Below, one piece after another: positions 52,202 to 52,897 of a stretch of 52,897 nt of DNA. Each line of letters begins with the position of its first letter. Position 1 is the stretch's first letter. The position numbers and the translations under genes are program-made. The DNA is from Variovorax sp. E3 (GTDB taxonomy: Bacteria; Pseudomonadota; Gammaproteobacteria; Burkholderiales; Burkholderiaceae_C), in assembly GCF_016082275.1 (NCBI RefSeq), contig NZ_MOWM01000038.1, positions 1-52,897 on the forward strand, read 5' to 3'. The notes beneath the pieces were generated by a model. The model did no database searches and was not told the origin of the DNA. It saw nothing but the letters and a program-made list of their open reading frames with translations.

Positions 52202-52897
52202 CGACGACCGGCAACACCACCGGTTTCGACCGCGACGACGGCGAAGACCTGCGCGACCCGGCGCTGCGCCGCGCGCTCGACCACGCGCCCGACAGCAACG
52301 CCACGCCCGACGCGCGCACGCGCGACGCGATCCTGAAGATGGCGCACAACCTGGCCGCCGTGCCGGCCGCGACGCGCCCCGCCGCCAACAGCGCGAGTGC
52401 CGCGCCTTGGTGGCGCCGCGTGTTCGGCGGCGGCGGCGAGCCGCGCTCGCGCATGCCATGGAACGCGGCCTTCGCGACCGTGCTCGTGGCGACGTTCGTG
52501 ACCGTGCTGTGGCACCGCGAGCCGGTGCCTGACGCGCAGCTCGACGGCGAGGCGCGCGTGGCGGGGCTGCCGCGCCAGCGCAGGCGCCCGTGGCTCCTCC
52601 ACTTGCACCCGCACCTGCGGCCGTGCCGGCTCCGCCCTCGGCGGATGCCGCACCGCCAGCCGACCTGCCTGCCGCCGCATCGGCAGCAGCAGCACCAGCA
52701 GCACCGGAGCCGGCGCCACCAGCGGCGGCCACCGCTGCACGAAGAGCGCAAGTCGAGGATCAAAAGAAGCAGCAGCAGGTGAAGGCCCCGCGCGATTCGT
52801 CGTCCGCCAAGGAGGCCGCGGGCGCGGCCAGCGCGGACGCCGTCCGGCGCGCCGCGCCGCCGCCACAGCCCGCTCCACAGGCGGCATCACGGCGCCG
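52198..52897 (+). CDS. Membrane protein, likely anti-sigma factor, runs off the window (frame broken at 52563-52566)
   Basis: Starts at ATG 52198, overlapping the sigma factor. The N-terminus has an anti-sigma-like helical segment (LRDPALRRALDHAPDSNATP, RTRDAILKMAHNLA) and one membrane helix (WNAAFATVLVATFVTVLW). After 52566 the unrepaired frame becomes Arg/His-rich nonsense; one added G at the GGGG run gives a Pro/Ala-rich linker (AAPAQAPVAPPLAPAPAAVP) that reaches the window end. It is partial at its 3' end. The anti-sigma role is inferred from position and layout. Confidence 0.65.

Noticed and set aside
1..52897. CRISPR array or cas genes
   Set aside because: No regularly spaced repeats and no Cas-like proteins were seen. 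The TGGTGTCA repeats are short and unevenly spaced, as iterons are.

Overview
The window is GC-rich (roughly 65-70 % by eye) and codes in the style of a Comamonadaceae beta-proteobacterium. The gene content (AP2-like proteins, a MalT-type LuxR regulator beside acyl-CoA genes, a FimT/PilVWXY1E pilus operon) fits Variovorax or a close relative. That assignment is inference. The one clear exception is an AT-rich 10.1-kb block at 39637-49778.

Layout. 61-2772: a hydroxylase/lysoplasmalogenase fusion, divergent from an LpxH-like phosphatase. 2886-9187: an acyl-CoA catabolic run (two adjacent acyl-CoA dehydrogenases, an alpha-methylacyl-CoA racemase, an acyl-CoA synthetase, a third dehydrogenase). 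9197-11452: a small hypothetical protein and two tandem AP2-like paralogues. 11695-17287: a 899-residue MalT-type LuxR regulator divergent from a short-chain dehydrogenase, then a secreted protein and a thiolase. 17366-27597: GGDEF protein, small secreted and membrane proteins, kinase-like P-loop protein, alpha/beta hydrolase, EamA exporter, two AraC regulators, nitroreductase, second acyl-CoA synthetase and a cytochrome P450. 27621-28191: a C4-type antisense RNA element with a small downstream gene. 28273-30773: a UvrD-like helicase and a convergent repeat protein. 31091-37437: minor-pilin operon fimT-pilV-pilW-pilX-pilY1-pilE. 37462-39141: copper/CuA assembly genes. 39165-39608: GNAT acetyltransferase. 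49759-49835: tRNA-Met. 49890-52897: vWA lipoprotein divergent from an ECF sigma factor and a membrane protein that runs off the window.

Five copies of a 16-bp palindrome, TCGTC-N6-GACGA (one with a single mismatch), lie 54-71 bp before start codons of the acyl-CoA genes (2814, 5242, 14443, 16031, 23245). Each ends about 22-24 bp before a plausible -10 hexamer, so its centre is near -42.5, where a class-II activator binds. The MalT-type regulator divergent from one copy is the obvious candidate. Together these genes look like one dispersed regulon for (probably methyl-branched) acyl-CoA breakdown.

The AT-rich block is an integrated mobilizable element. It is bounded by a 23-bp direct repeat formed from the 3' end of tRNA-Met. 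It carries a DUF6538-type tyrosine integrase, a mobC-mobA operon with mobB nested inside mobA, a zincin, an HNH protein, ribbon-helix-helix proteins, a winged-helix Rep-like gene, six iterons and a DnaA-box-like site. It looks like a small plasmid that can live in the chromosome.

The sequence contains many single-base indels that break reading frames. In GC-rich genes each is best repaired by adding one G or C; in the island most are repaired by removing one A or T from a homopolymer. Sequencing error is the simplest explanation, so I annotate repaired gene spans and say where each frame breaks. Stretch 24957-25150 holds nothing I can recognise.
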